From positions 954,496 to 1,018,495 of the forward strand of contig MU001672.1 of assembly GCA_010093515.1 (NCBI GenBank): DNA of 64,000 nt, given 5' to 3'. The notes under the pieces were generated by a model. The model saw nothing but the letters and a program-made list of their open reading frames with translations, was not told where the DNA came from and ran no database searches. How positions within the stretch are numbered: the stretch's first letter is position 1; each line of letters starts with the position of its first letter. The translations under genes were made by a program, and so were the position numbers. Shown piece by piece: positions 44,731 to 55,100 of this stretch. The stretch is from Lineolata rhizophorae (taxonomy: Eukaryota > Ascomycota > Dothideomycetes > Lineolatales > Lineolataceae).

Positions 44731-46062
44731 ATGACTATGGAGCCTTGGCAGTCGTGGCTCGTGGTCACTGTGGCCGGCGGCTGCATCTACTACTACTACG
44801 CCCACAATAACTCAAAGGCAAAAGGACGCCAAGCCCGCGCAGTTCCTACGGCCGGTACAGACGATGCCGTGTCACGAGCGACCAAGAAGCGCGACGAACC
44901 CAGGGCGAAGCGGAAGACGGAGTCTTCCTTCGTAGATAAGAGCGGGAGCGACGCAAGCGCCACCAAGGAGCGTGGGCGCACGAAGAAGGGAGGAAAGACG
45001 CCAGCCGAAAAACCTTCGATCTCTACACCGGTGGCCGATGATGTTGGCGAGTCGGAAGACAAGGAGTGGGCCAGGCAGCTGGCTGGTTTGAAGAAGGGTA
45101 CCAACCTCGCACCTCCAGCACGCTCCGAGTCGCGCCAGAAGACTGTGAAACAGTCTGCCGCACACAAGACGCCGGGCATGTCTGCGAACTCATCCACGAC
45201 TGGAGCGGATGCTGATGACGATTTGTCGCCAGCTGTTTCGCCGGCCCTTCAGGCCCAGGACTCGGAGCAGCTTCCAAGCGGACACGATGTCGCCGACATG
45301 TTGGAGCCCGCCGCGCCCGGGCCGGCATCGATCCGCTTGATCGGGGAGACCGAGAAGCAGAACAGGAAGCCTCAGCGGGAGCGCCCCTTCGAGACCAAGG
45401 AGACCAAAAAACAGCGTCAGAACCGCAAGAAGGCTGAGGAGAAGAGGCTCCAACGCGAGCAAGAGGAGGCCGAGCGCCGCGTCCTGATGGAGAAGCAGCG
45501 TCGTACCGCGCGTGAGGCTCGGGGGGAGCCCGCTAAGAATGGCATGGGCGTTAGCAAGCCTCCCACGAGCAATCCTTGGTCTGCGGCTACCCCCAGCCAA
45601 CAGGCTGCGAGCACTGCGGAGGGGCCAGCGGCTGCAAGTACCACGGAAGCGCCTTTGTTGGATACTTTTGACCATGACAATGGCTCGACGGCTTCTTCCA
45701 GCGGAATGGCAACTAGCCGGACCTCAGCGACGACTCCGGGCACTAATTGGGAACGTGATATGCCTTCCGAGGAGGAGCAGATGCGTATGCTAGAGAAGAT
45801 GAAGGAAGAGGGAGAGTGGAGCACCGTGCCGGCGGGCAAGAAGGGCAGGAGGCGGCAAAAGACCGCCGCCAGCGACGGGAACCTGACCAGCAACGAGAAC
45901 AGCGACCGTGGAGCCGCGGTGAAGAAGCCCGTCGAGAAGGATGCGGTTGCAAGTTCGAAGGCCGAGGCCAAGCCCACTATTCCTGTGGACGTTCCCTCGG
46001 CCGGCGCTCCTTCGTATAGCGCGACGTCTCATCCGCAGGACTCGGATTGGGCTGTTGTTTGA
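44731..46062 (+). CDS. Membrane-anchored Lys/Glu-rich coiled-coil protein, unknown function
   Basis: Predicted 443-aa protein without a recognised domain. I use the ATG at 44731 (MTMEPWQS); a second ATG follows two codons later. Residues 5-24 (PWQSWLVVTVAGGCIYYYYA) form one membrane segment at the N-terminus, followed by a basic stretch, so the body is probably cytosolic and anchored in the ER or outer mitochondrial membrane. Residues about 205-270 are a highly charged helix (KKQRQNRKKAEEKRLQREQE). Further conserved-looking parts are SNPWSAA and NWERDMPSEEEQMRML followed by KEEGEWSTV. The rest is Ser/Thr/Ala-rich and disordered. The topology resembles ribosome-receptor-like or MTDH-like proteins, but this is only a shape similarity. 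No intron is needed. Confidence 0.75.
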   Translation: MTMEPWQSWLVVTVAGGCIYYYYAHNNSKAKGRQARAVPTAGTDDAVSRATKKRDEPRAKRKTESSFVDKSGSDASATKERGRTKKGGKTPAEKPSISTPVADDVGESEDKEWARQLAGLKKGTNLAPPARSESRQKTVKQSAAHKTPGMSANSSTTGADADDDLSPAVSPALQAQDSEQLPSGHDVADMLEPAAPGPASIRLIGETEKQNRKPQRERPFETKETKKQRQNRKKAEEKRLQREQEEAERRVLMEKQRRTAREARGEPAKNGMGVSKPPTSNPWSAATPSQQAASTAEGPAAASTTEAPLLDTFDHDNGSTASSSGMATSRTSATTPGTNWERDMPSEEEQMRMLEKMKEEGEWSTVPAGKKGRRRQKTAASDGNLTSNENSDRGAAVKKPVEKDAVASSKAEAKPTIPVDVPSAGAPSYSATSHPQDSDWAVV

Positions 46063-46440
46063 GCCATTGCTCCGCAACGGTTGCCAAATCCAGGACCGGA
46101 AAGGATCATCCTCGACTATATCCGCCTCGTTCTTATGGCGTAAGATATACCCTTGGATCTAAGTTTCTTTTATTTTGTCCCCTTTCGCTTAACCGGCAAG
46201 GTTTAATGATACTCATGCGGTTGGCAGTCGGCAGGCTTTTTCTACATGCCCAAATCCAGCTTTTTTTTATTTTTTTTTTTTTCGGAATGGCGGTTTTAGT
46301 GATTGTGCCTCACATGCACTCTTCACATTCCTTACCACGTACTGGATCTTCCATTGTTTTTTGGTTTGCTATAGGTTTTTGGCAACTTTGTGCTCTACTG
46401 TGTGCCCTTCTTGGGCGAAATCTTGTCACGGAAGGTGTGG

Positions 46441-46468
46441 ATTGGAAGGAAAGAAGGAAGGAAGGAAG
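46441..46468. repeat. Imperfect GGAA microsatellite
   Basis: Short GGAA/GAAA tandem tract in the 3' flank of the gene ending at 46062. Simple repeat. Confidence 0.8.
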
Positions 46469-47643
46469 CCAGGAGCTGCATGTGGTGTTCCCCGGTGTTT
46501 TTGTGTAGTAGCACCATCTACGTTCCCAAAGCAATGCTTAAACCCCTCTACTGAAGCTCGTCTCTCAATAGCTCTTTCCCACGTCGGGTCCCTCCAATTT
46601 GCCTATTGTCATCGCTATAATCTCTATTCCTCTCTTGCTTGTTGTTTCCTGGTTGGCAAGCTTGCTTCCCTTTTCGCTTGCCCCTCTCCCATGGTCTGTA
46701 GGGGTGACGGTTTGGTCATGTGCTTCACTTAAGTTGGCGAATCGAGGAACGGTCTTGCCTTAATTGCATACAACACGTGTACGTGCTTTTCTTTTGCATT
46801 TTTGTTCTGGGCGGTGTTCAAACAACCTAAATCTCTATTTGTCTATCAATCTCAGTCCTCACTTTGGCCACAGACACCTGAGGTAGCAGCGAGCCACGCC
46901 AGGATGCATCTTTAGCCGGGCTCGAACATGGTTCTTGCCGCTACGGGACGTGATTAGCGCGCTCTCACCCAGGAATGCCTTTTATTCATCCCCTTTCCTT
47001 TTCACCTCACTTGAAACTGGCAGCCTACTTGCCGTTCCCTTTTTCTTCTATGGGATGTTGTTGTAAGCTTTGGGCGTGTGTGATTATGTGGGTGTGCGCA
47101 TGTAGGCAGTCCGAGCGAGTTGGGGGCTGCAGATAAGAACAATATAGAAAAAAAAAAGAAATCTGAACAAAGGCAAACGGAGCAAGCGACTTAATAACTT
47201 GTCTAGCAGGGCTTGTTTGTGTGTTCGAGGTTTGGGGAGTCTGGCAGATCACAGGTAGTCTAAGTCAACTTTTATCTTGCTACGTGCCTTGACGCAAGTC
47301 ACACTGTGCAATCAGAGGGGAATCATATCAATGGCTAGGCCAAACATTCCATTGAATCTCTAATCTGACACTATGATTAGCACAATGCCTTCTTGTCTTT
47401 TGGTGGAGTTCGATTGTACAGCTTAAGGCTAGTCTTTTGTGCTGAGAATTAACTTAACGTGAATTATCTCCAAAATCCGCACTTAGTCATCACACAAACC
47501 ACAATTTCCACGCATGGCAACAAACTTCTATGGGAAAAGATGCCTTCAATTTTCTTCCACATGTACACAGGCAAGGAGAGCGAGAAACTTTCGAAAGCGC
47601 GACAGAAAGGGATGGGTATCTTGATGTGTTACGAGCGTGCTAA

Positions 47644-47740
47644 GAAAAAAAAAAACCAGAAGCATCAAGCCGGCCAAGAATCAAACCTACGTCTTTCTCT
47701 ACTGAATAGATCCCAAGAAAGAACCAAGGAGCTATGCTCA
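47644..47740 (-). pseudogene. Possible decayed tRNA or tRNA-derived element
   Basis: On the minus strand TAGCTCCTTGG (47734-47724) resembles the pol III A box and GGTTTGATTC (47687-47678) the B box, 47 nt apart, which is the usual spacing. A T-run follows (complement of 47645-47655), like a pol III terminator. The acceptor, T and anticodon stems do not pair well, so it is not a working tRNA. Either a tRNA relic or a SINE fragment. Confidence 0.3.
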
Positions 47741-48007
47741 AGACCGCGGGGGCCCTAAAGCCCAACAACAGCAACAACAGAGAGAGAATGGAAAAGAAGG
47801 GTTGGATATCCAGTTATGCTAGTAGTGAACCAATGCATGCAAGACGAGACCACACGGCAGCTAGAGCCAAGACCTCCATCCTCTCGCACCAGAATCTCAA
47901 TCCAAACTCGACTCACGGACTCAGCCTGACCCTAAGAGAACTCTTCGCTCTGGTGCCCATCATTCACTCTTCCTTCTCTCCTCTCCTCTCCTCTCCACTC
48001 CACTCCC

Positions 48008-50836
48008 CTACAGTGCCATGTCCCTCGCCACCTCCTCGCCCAAAACCTCGCTCCTCAACGCCATCACCGTCTCGCGATCGATCCGCTTGCGCAGCTGATA
48101 GCCCGCGTAGATCAAGCCGTCGATGCTAGTGGCGTGATTCGTGAGCTGGCCCTCGAGCGTGGCCGCGACCTCGCCGAGCGTCGCGCACGCCATGAGGCGG
48201 TCCTTGTTGAGCTCGAGCAGGGCGATGGCGACGCAGACGAGGAAGACGGCCGGCTCGCGCTGGCAGAGCAGGATGTCCCAGACGCGGAAGAGCGCCTCGC
48301 CGCCGAGGCAGGCCGCGAAGGCCGTCAGCAGCCACTTGACAGTCAGCGTCTCGAGCCGCACGTCGAGCGCGTCGTACAGGTGCGCGTGCAGCTCCGGCAG
48401 CAGGTCGCGCGCGCACCGCGCCAGCACCGCCGTGTCCGCCACGCATCCCGACAGGCTCGCGTCCCAGTACGACGACGGTAGCAGCCGCTCCACCATGGCG
48501 CAGAAGACCCAGAAGGCGTCCTCGGCCGTCGGCAGCACGAGCAGCAGGTTGCCCGCAATCACGTTGAGCCCCTGGCAGTACCCTAGCGACGGGTTGCGCC
48601 GCGCATACGCCACCAGCACGTCCGTCAGCATCTGCTGCCCGGGCCCGTGCAGGAAGAAGATGTTATTCTTGAGCGTGCGCCGCGCGTCCGTCTCGATGTC
48701 GCGCAGATGCTCCGCCGCAGCGGCCGCCGTCGCGCCAGCCGCCTCGTTTGGCCGCGGCGCCGTGAGCAGCCGCGCGAACTCACCCGGCTCTCGCAACGCG
48801 TACGCCTTGCTGCACTCGGTCCAGATCCGCGGACGCAGGGCGACCGGTATACCGGCGTGGACGAGTTTCGCGAACGCCCGCCGCTTGTCGTTGCCCGCCG
48901 TGCCTTGGTGCCACCATTCGGAGACGCCGAGCATGTTGCTGTCGTCTGGAGGAACGGCCGCGGCTGCGATGGACACCTCGGTAGCAAGAAGGGAATGGGG
49001 ACGGTTGCTTGCGGATACGCCGCCGACAGGAGTGCTACTGCGTGATATGGAAACTTCCTTTGCGGCCGCGACTGCCGCTCGCCTATTGGCTTCGGCGTTG
49101 GCTCTCAGGAACGCGTTCCAATTCTGCTGGCGCTCCTTGTCAAGCCTGTCGCGGAGCTCGATCTCCTTGATGAGCGCGACCTGGTCTAGAAGTAGAGGCC
49201 TCGGTGACGATGTTCTCGAGTCATTTGCGGCCGCGGGCCTGGGAGCGATGAATGCAGGCGGCGAGATCTCAGCAAGATTAGAAATTTCGTGTGTTGGCGA
49301 GGGCTCCGCGAGGGCGCTTCGTGCCGGAATTTGTGTTGGCGTTGGGGCAATAGTAGGGGTAGACGGTTGGTGGTTTGAAACGGCTTCGCCAATTGCTGGC
49401 GTAGGCGTGGCACTGAGGAGTTCGCTGGGCGCAACGGCTCGGCGCAGGTATTCGTGCCAGTCTTTGGGCATTTCCATCGATGTCAAGCTATTGGTTCGAG
49501 AGAGCGAATGGGATTCAGAGTCGGACGGTGAATCTCCCTTCGACGTTTTAGAAAGAATGCTCCCGGTAGAGTGACGCTTGCTAGTAGTCGAGGCGACTTC
49601 TGAAAAGGGCTTGTTTAAAGCTTCAGCGATATTGTCATGTTGCAGCTCCTTGACGACCTTGGCTATTCGTTCTTGCCGGGCGCGATCGAAGAGAAATCCA
49701 AACTGGTCGATAGGGCGCTCCCTATCCCCGTTCCACTTCCGCGGCGCTAGAGCTGGCGGAAGGTTGTCGTCAGGAATGATGCTATCCATCTCAACTGAGC
49801 CTTCCGGGCGAGGTGTCATGATGCGCTTCGGAACGGCGGATACGGCCGAATTCACCGATTTCGTGGTCTTGGCATCTTCGCGGTCTTCCTGCTTTCCCTT
49901 CTTGCTTTCATTCTCCTTCTTGGGTATTTCCTTCTTAGGAGATGCCTGCAGAGGGGTGCCTTTAGCCACCACTTTGGCGTCACTCCCCAGAGATATCGAC
50001 CGGCCTCGCGCTATCTGCCAAAGCCGATGCGGCTTCTTTGGAATCGCATCGCGAATGGCCTGGCCCAGCCTCGGTTGAACCGAACCGTCACTCTCATGCC
50101 CACTGCTGTCCGGCGACCCAGGCCGCCTCTCGTCCCGACCTTCCTGAAACCCGTTATGCCGCCCCTCTTTGACGCTACTACCACTGCTTGGCGGGAACTC
50201 CAAATCGTACAGCGTTCGATCGATATCCGCCGACGATGCGCCGTGCTCCCTAAGCATGCGCCGCAACGCGCGCTCCCGCTTCTCATGCTTGCGTGTCATT
50301 TCCGTCATGTCGGCGTCGCGACGGGCGAGATCCTCGGTGAGCTGGCGCACGAGCGCCACGGGCCCGCCCTCATGCTGGTGGAGAAGCAGCTCGATCTGGG
50401 CGTCATCGCTCGCAGCCAACGCCGCGACGGTGCTGCGCTGCCCCGTGTGCGTGTCGTTGAAGAGTGGCCGCGCGCCCGGCGATGGTTCGGCCGGCTCCGT
50501 CAGCGAGTCCAGCAACACATTGGTCGAGGCTGCGGCGCTCGAGTCACGGTGCGACTTCGTGTTTGTTGCGGTTGTGGGGGAGTCGGCGGCGTGCGGGAAG
50601 AGGTGGTCGGCAGGGCTCGCGACCGTAGGAGACGGCTCGGAGCGGACCCTGGACAAGGCGGAGAGGAGGTCGGAGTCGGACGGTGGCGAGAAGGAGGGGA
50701 AGGAAGTCAAGCTCTTGTCCGTGGCGGCAATGGATGACTCGCGACGAGCCGGTTTCGACTGGCTGGAGCTCGATTTGCGCGATGAGGTTCGAGAGGAGGC
50801 GTGGGGCCGAGAGGTATCGCCGCTGGCGGTGGCCAT
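48008..50836 (-). CDS. TBC-domain Rab GTPase-activating protein
   Basis: Predicted 942-aa Rab-GAP. I take the Met at 50836 (MATASGDTSRPH); the frame stays open for 126 more codons upstream, but that part does not look like protein. Residues 1-650 are mostly disordered Ser/Pro-rich sequence, with an acidic/coiled stretch (about 150-215: LVRQLTEDLARRDADMTEM, ERALRRMLREHG) and a segment IDQFGFLFDRARQERIAK that often precedes fungal TBC domains. The TBC domain spans about 660-900: WHQGTAGNDKRRAFAKLVHAGIP, IETDARRT (IxxDxxR arginine finger, near 713), GYCQGLN (YxQ glutamine finger, near 752) and VRLETLTVKWLLTAF...VWDILL. Both catalytic fingers are present, so it should be active. The Rab substrate cannot be told from sequence. 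No intron needed. Confidence 0.9.
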   Translation of the reverse strand: MATASGDTSRPHASSRTSSRKSSSSQSKPARRESSIAATDKSLTSFPSFSPPSDSDLLSALSRVRSEPSPTVASPADHLFPHAADSPTTATNTKSHRDSSAAASTNVLLDSLTEPAEPSPGARPLFNDTHTGQRSTVAALAASDDAQIELLLHQHEGGPVALVRQLTEDLARRDADMTEMTRKHEKRERALRRMLREHGASSADIDRTLYDLEFPPSSGSSVKEGRHNGFQEGRDERRPGSPDSSGHESDGSVQPRLGQAIRDAIPKKPHRLWQIARGRSISLGSDAKVVAKGTPLQASPKKEIPKKENESKKGKQEDREDAKTTKSVNSAVSAVPKRIMTPRPEGSVEMDSIIPDDNLPPALAPRKWNGDRERPIDQFGFLFDRARQERIAKVVKELQHDNIAEALNKPFSEVASTTSKRHSTGSILSKTSKGDSPSDSESHSLSRTNSLTSMEMPKDWHEYLRRAVAPSELLSATPTPAIGEAVSNHQPSTPTIAPTPTQIPARSALAEPSPTHEISNLAEISPPAFIAPRPAAANDSRTSSPRPLLLDQVALIKEIELRDRLDKERQQNWNAFLRANAEANRRAAVAAAKEVSISRSSTPVGGVSASNRPHSLLATEVSIAAAAVPPDDSNMLGVSEWWHQGTAGNDKRRAFAKLVHAGIPVALRPRIWTECSKAYALREPGEFARLLTAPRPNEAAGATAAAAAEHLRDIETDARRTLKNNIFFLHGPGQQMLTDVLVAYARRNPSLGYCQGLNVIAGNLLLVLPTAEDAFWVFCAMVERLLPSSYWDASLSGCVADTAVLARCARDLLPELHAHLYDALDVRLETLTVKWLLTAFAACLGGEALFRVWDILLCQREPAVFLVCVAIALLELNKDRLMACATLGEVAATLEGQLTNHATSIDGLIYAGYQLRKRIDRETVMALRSEVLGEEVARDMAL

Positions 50837-52175
50837 GATAGGGTGCGAGGTCGCAAACGCTCGCCTGCGCCGTGGCAGGGTGGTCACTCGGGTCCTCCGT
50901 TCCCTTGCGCTGTCTCCGAGCAAAAGAATAACGGTACTTTGAGAGGCGCTCTCTACGAATGATTGCCAAACTGCCCACTCCGTGACTGAGTCGGCCGGTC
51001 CAGACGAGCATGAGATAAAGATATGAAGCGCGCAGACTCCAAGCAAAGAGTCGCAAACAACATCAAGCTGAATAGCAGTCGAGCCGGAGCCGTGCCCGGC
51101 TAAGTGCTGCCCTCGCGGCCGGTCTGGTACCGTACAGGGGCAGGTCCGGACGGGGAGATTGCGCAGCAGAGGGAAGGAGGTGCGGCGGCGCTGGGCGGCG
51201 GCATCCACGATCAAGCTGCGGCGCGTGCCGCGGCGCGCGCGGCGCTCGAAACAGTTACGGAGCTAGACGCGCGTCGGATGCGGCGAAACAATGGTGGTGG
51301 CGGCGGTGGTGGTGGTGGACAGCCGGCAGTGAACGCCAGACCGCAGCTTTCTTCAAGAGATGGTGGGCTCTGGTCGTGCGATGGCTGTGGTGGGCGGCGG
51401 GGAAGCTCCTACGCACGTCGGGCGCGCACAACCAAGCCACTTGCGCGCTCTTCATCTGAGCTTGCTGCCATGAGACGATGACGCGTGCGGCACGTGGATC
51501 GGCCTCGATGACCGCCACTCTCCTCCCAGAGCTTCACCGCCCTCGTAGTTGTATTGCACTGAAGGAAACGAGTGTGTAGTGAGCGGCCAGTTCCATTGAG
51601 CGACTGCAGTATGCTGCATGAAATGCCCGGTCCTGCAACATCTGCCCAACTGTTGAAAGCACGACCACCTCCCCGAAGCTAGGCCCTGGCGCTAATAATT
51701 CACTATTGATAGCCAAGAAAGGAAAGGATCCTCCCCAACTAAGGTCGACCACTCGACCAAATATTACCCCATAATTGCACACTTCGATATCTACTGGCAG
51801 ACTCCTAGAATTATGATGCTCTCCTTTAGTTTTCTACGTATCGGGCGCATGTTCTCTTAATTGGAGACGGCGCCTGGGACGCGACTAGTTCGGACGAGAA
51901 TGGCCCGCCATCGAACGAGTGATATGAATTATAAGAATGTCATGAATTTCCTTTTTACAACCCGCGAGGGAGTTCTCGGGGAACTACCAATACCAAACGC
52001 CATCTAATAGTACAATGCGTAATACAATGATGCAGGTCCACATTACACCTATGCCGCCATTTTGTTTCTCCCAAATACCAAAGGCTCTCCAAAACCTTGG
52101 ACGATTACAAACGCCGCAAACTCGAAAACAATTGAAACAATAATCCACACATTCACAAACAAACCAGTGAGCGCC
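50837..52175. other. Intergenic, upstream of TBC gene and 3' flank of cdc11
   Basis: About 1.3 kb. A GGT/GGC trinucleotide run lies at about 51292-51320. The left part is the TBC promoter; the right part (from 51640) is AT-richer and forms the cdc11 3' flank. No gene seen. Confidence 0.55.
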
Positions 52176-55100
52176 TTAGTTCCCCTGGTCTTCCTTACTT
52201 CCCGTCACAGAGAGGCCGCCCTGCGACCTGCGGAGAACGCCCAACTCCACCAAACGCTCCCAGATGGCATCCTTAACGAGGACACGCTCCCTATTCAAAA
52301 CCAACCCATCCAAAACATTCAACTCTTTACATCCGACTCCAAGCAGCATTTCATACACACGCCGCCGAAGCTTAGTGTCCTGGTCCAGCGTCTCAAGATA
52401 CAATTGGTCGGCCTCATCGTTACATGACGGTAAGACAAAACGTGCCAAAAGCTTATCCTCTTCTTCGTCATTGCGACGCAGATTCTCTTTTTGCTTAGTG
52501 CCCGAGCTAAGTATGTTTCCAAGATCGTCGTCCTTCGGTCGGACAAGCCTGCGCTCGGTGTTTGCGCTGATCTTGCCAGCATGTACCGGAGGATAGAACC
52601 CCATCGTGAGCGGGTTACTTCTCAGGTCCAACTCCTTCAGACCTTCGAGCCTCGACAAGACCGCGACATTCTTCCTAAGTCGATTGATTCGGTTGCCAGC
52701 CAACAACAACACTTCGAGCTTGACAATATTGAGCAGCGGGCGCAGATCTTTTAACGCGTTGAAGTTTAGGTTCAGGCTCCTAATGTTGGGTGCTTGAATA
52801 CCGAGATCATCGGGTAGAGTCTGCAACCCTGCCGAACCAAGCTCGAGGTGGCGTAAGTTGAGGAACGCTTGATGGAAAGAAAATGATGGGATTTTGTTCG
52901 CCGAGAGATGCATGACGGAAAGGTCGTTGTTGAGGTGGCTCAATGAGTACCCAGCGTCCGTGGCGGGCTGGGTGCTCGCGGTATCCTGCCAACGCATGGA
53001 GAGAGTCTCTAGCGCACGATGAGCCCCGAGGCCCTCAATGTTGACAAGCCGATTCTGATCTGCGGCCAGATGACGGAGCCGAGGGAAAACTGAAACGCAC
53101 AGAGATGTCAAGCGGTTGTGGTTGACACGCAGACTATTCAGGGACTCGAGCTGAAGATCCGCAGAGCAGGATGCCAGAAATTCAGATAGATAATTGTTAT
53201 CTTGAGTTTATCAGCATTCCCGACGAATAAAGCCTCGTAGGAGCCATATCTCACCAAGGTTGAGAGTCTGCAGATCTTGCAGATGTTCGAGATGAGAAAC
53301 TTCCGTGATGAGATTCTCGCCGACATCGAGATGAACTAGTCGGTGCCTATACGTTGTGAGTTGCACATACCCTAACCTGTCAAGCGTCTAGGGCCTTACA
53401 GTTCTGCCCCCTGCAGATCAACCTTTTGTATCCTATTCCGCCGAGCACTGAAGTGCAGTAGCCCGTCCATATGCTCAATTCCGTCCAAGACTTCCAACTC
53501 GTTATCGTCAATCCTGAGCTCTCGAAGGTGAATAAGGGCTGCAAAGCCCTCCAAGCTACTAATCCTATTGCAAGACACGTCCACGTATTGCAAGTTTCGC
53601 AAATGGCCCCACGCCGTCAGACTAGTTAGACTATTTTGGGAAGCGTCTAGCCTTCTGACCGACAGAGGCACGCCGGCCAACTGAGCCAAAGAATTTGTCG
53701 ACACGTCTAGGAGCTCAATGCGGTTGCAGAAGAGCTCTAGAGAGTGCAGATTCGGAAGACGCCTGTCATGCAAATCCAGAGCGCGAACATCGTCCCAGAA
53801 TGGCTCGTCTGGCTGAGAGTCTTGAAGCGCTCGAACGAGCTCTTTCGTGCCTTGTTCGTACCTATTTTCCAGAACACGTTCCGCCACGCCTCCCTGATTG
53901 CGTACAATTGTCCTGCTCTCCGGGAGTTCGCGCTCGTCCACCTGATGCATGGTGAACTCTGGAAGGTCGCTCAAGTAAAACGTAACGTCCTGGGGATTGA
54001 TCGGAGATGGGGGCACTTCATTTGGTGCAACCAAAGCGCTCTCGTCCGCATCATCATAATCATTCTCCTTTGCCGCAGGAAGAGTCGCAATAGGCCCAGA
54101 AACATTGACTGCGAACTTCATCTGCCGCCTACCCGGTACTTCCGCAGTAAAGGAGAGCTCCGTGTTCTCGTCAATGTGCGGAAAGATGCCCCTGGTGTTG
54201 AACCTGGAAGTTCCACGATGCGGCCCAGGATGATAACCGGCAGGTTTCACATGGCTGTCACCAGGATCATGATGGATCTGCGTGGCATCCGCGGTGCTAC
54301 CATCAGCTTCGGTGGTATTGTTGTCCGCGTATTGGGACTTCTTGGTTTGGGTTCGTCGGTTCGCAAAATTCCGATCCACAGCAGGCGAAGAAAACGAGAT
54401 AGTTATGTTGCGGATCCGATTCGGCGTTTCGTTACGAGCAGATCGACCTTCAGATATCTTAATCTCATGCTCAGCATCCTCCGATTCACAGCCCTGTGGC
54501 TGAACCCATTGGCTCTGTTCTTGGGCAGCTGCTTGTTTTGCCTGCTCTTGTTCACTCCAGGAAGTAGCCCGAGTCTCAACGCGCGGTCCACTGGAAGTAA
54601 ATGGCGCGATGTGGCTGGACGTGTGTGTGCTTGTAACTGTAGGGGGGAAATTTGCACTGTCTGCCGTGATAGGGCGAGCCTGGGCTTGAGATTCCGCGAA
54701 ACTAGCGAAAGGAGTTGGCTTAATCCAGTTCTGCGGTGAAGCTGGACCCCCCCGCTCAAGGGATGTGTTGCCAGGACCTCTGCTTCTACTAAGATTCATG
54801 GCCTCCATCTCTTTTGTCTCATCGACGCTTAGATCAGGAATCTGGCCAAGAGGGTCGTCGTCGCTCTCCAAGCTGCTCGCATGCTCGGTCGCATGAGTGG
54901 TGGTGCTAGGCTTCTTGCACTTGACCCAAACGCCCTTCTCACGGTCAAATGTCATACCAGCCACATTTTGAGGGATCAAATGCGCGACAACGTCTGGGGC
55001 AAGCGTCGCAACATTATCAGATCGCCTTGAAGTTGTTGTTCGACCCATAGAAGAGTCTGCTGAAGGGAAAGATCCTCGTGATAGAGGGTTCGTGCCGATA

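Larger units (their letters stand above)
46063..48007. other. Convergent intergenic region with decayed tRNA-like sequence
   Basis: About 1.9 kb between 3' ends. It contains T-runs near 46261-46282, a GAAG/GGAA run at 46441-46468 and two degenerate tRNA-like stretches on the minus strand (about 46918-46975 and 47644-47734). No protein gene is supported. Confidence 0.55.
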
